Source of the DNA: Flaccisagitta enflata
Taxonomy: Eukaryota > Chaetognatha > Sagittoidea > Aphragmophora
Direction: 5' to 3'
NCBI GenBank assembly: GCA_965153355.1
Contig: OZ231126.1
Location: 39,804,001 to 39,868,000, forward strand
DNA length: 64,000 nucleotides
Positions 63,108-64,000 of the stretch are shown here, one piece after another (position 1 is the stretch's first letter; each line of letters starts with the position of its first letter). Both the position numbers and the translations under genes were made by a program. The notes under the pieces were generated by a model that made no database searches, was not told the origin of the DNA, and saw nothing but the letters and a program-made list of their open reading frames with translations.

Positions 63108-63605
63108 TTTTTTTTTTATAAGAACATCATTTTTTTTTCGAAGGCTTGATATACTTATTTTCAAGACTAAATAAAACCTTTAATGTTCTTAGAGCGTTCT
63201 TAATTTTGAATACGATATAAACTATAAGAAACCTTATAATATACTAATTCTTAATTAAAGTAAATATATTTCAATTAAATACTGTTAAAATAAATGCTAA
63301 TCATTAAAATTTAGAGATATTTTCATGATCTTTATTTAAAAATCATAAGATATCATATCAATTATACTAAAATTCAAATGTTTTTCTAATGTTAGAGATA
63401 TTTTCATGATCTTTATTTAAAAATCATAAGATATCATATCAATTATACTAAAATTCAAATGTTTTTCTAATGTTTGAGATATTTTCATGATCTTTATTTA
63501 AAAATCATAAGATATCATTCAATTATACTAAAATTCAAATGTTCTTAATTTTTGAGCTTTTTCATGCCTTTATTTATAAACTAGGTTCTTATAAAAAAAA
63601 AAGAG
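63108..63605. mobile_element. Family D element with internal tandem repeat
   Basis: The ends TTTTTTATAAGAACATCA and GTTCTTATAAAAAA are inverted. Inside, three copies of an 82-bp unit (GAGATATTTTCATGATCTTT ...) lie at 63315-63545, the second nearly identical to the first. Confidence 0.85.
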
Positions 63606-63657
63606 TGTACATCCTAGTCCAACCTCATACAAACGTTTAGTGGAGCGTCGACCACTA

Positions 63658-63818
63658 TAACAAGGCCGGATACACGGCTACCAGTTGCGGACAAGTGGGC
63701 AGGGGCGGAAATGCGCGTTTTCCCACTGATCGACTCGATCATTACGGACCAACGGACGGACCAACGGACGGACCAACGGACAAAGCCTCTTATAGATGCG
63801 CGTCCGCAACTTAAAACG
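63658..63818 (+). mobile_element. Family A element, near-consensus
   Basis: It starts AACAAGGCCGGATACACGGC. GTTGCGGACAAGTGGGCAGG follows, then three GACCAACG units and ATAGATGCGCGTCCGCAACT. Confidence 0.9.
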
Positions 63819-63876
63819 CAGTACATTTATTTTTTCTCTCTCTTTTTTTGTCTTATCTAGAAACCGCTAGTTTTGT

Positions 63877-64000
63877 TAGATGCGTCCTCGCATCTCTATA
63901 AGAGGGTCTGTCCGTCCGTCCGTCCGTCCGTCCGTCCGTCCGTCGGTCGGTCCGTCGGTCCGTCCGTCCGTCCGTTACGCTTGTGCAAAAACCGCGTTTC
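63877..64000 (-). mobile_element. Family A variant, cut by the window edge
   Basis: The hairpin end GATGCGTCCTCGCATC is followed by CTCTATAAGAGGGTCTGTCC and a TCCG array (63907-63974). Confidence 0.88.

Overview
This window is repeat-crowded nuclear DNA of a multicellular animal, most likely an invertebrate. I cannot name the phylum. The case for an animal is spliced genes with GT/AG introns of about 0.1-3.5 kb, an acyl-CoA delta-9 desaturase, a transmembrane von Willebrand A protein and neuroligin/cholinesterase-like adhesion genes. There are no bacterial operons, Shine-Dalgarno sites or CRISPR arrays. Most long open frames (poly-THTH, poly-CVCV, poly-SL, poly-RE, poly-FIHS) are translated microsatellites, not genes. 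I rebuilt the real genes exon by exon, using family motifs and intron-phase agreement at each junction.

Gene layout, left to right. (1) A minus-strand stearoyl-CoA desaturase, 12888 to 6179, has five recognisable exons and all three histidine boxes; one exon of about 40 codons was not found. (2) The minus-strand 3' half of a single-pass membrane protein, 25193 to 17541, encodes the last extracellular residues, one membrane helix and a cytoplasmic tail of about 333 residues on seven phase-compatible exons. (3) A complete plus-strand four-exon gene, 29431 to 31606, encodes a signal peptide, one vWA domain with an intact MIDAS motif, a membrane helix and a short tail. (4) A minus-strand neuroligin/carboxylesterase-like gene, 44404 to 32415, has thirteen exons covering almost the whole esterase domain; its nucleophile serine is replaced by glutamate, so it is probably an adhesion protein and not an enzyme. 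(5) Two further minus-strand exons, at 53662-53467 and about 47005-46885, look like the C-terminal end of a second, upstream esterase-like paralogue.

The rest is transposon and repeat. Family A is about 28 copies of a 100-310 bp element that ends in a hairpin plus TAAAAA and carries an internal GGAC/TCCG microsatellite. Family B is about 9 copies or fragments with a GGGCAGCGGCCCC end and a private internal minisatellite of 20-33 bp. There are many long inverted-repeat (foldback/MITE-like) elements of 0.15-3.2 kb, a two-monomer satellite at 20.8-22.2 kb, two facing interstitial telomeric tracts at 44.9 and 45.9 kb, and dozens of very long GA, CA, CAA and GAAT microsatellites.

The most unusual signal is shared by unrelated genes. 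At many exons the last 30-65 bases of the exon, together with its 5' splice site, are repeated in tandem into the following intron, with decay away from the exon. I see this at three desaturase exons, four esterase-like exons and one vWA exon, and in a purely intronic form after the membrane-protein exon at 24.1 kb. In two cases the repeat unit is a multiple of three and stays open, so the spare donors could extend the protein in frame.
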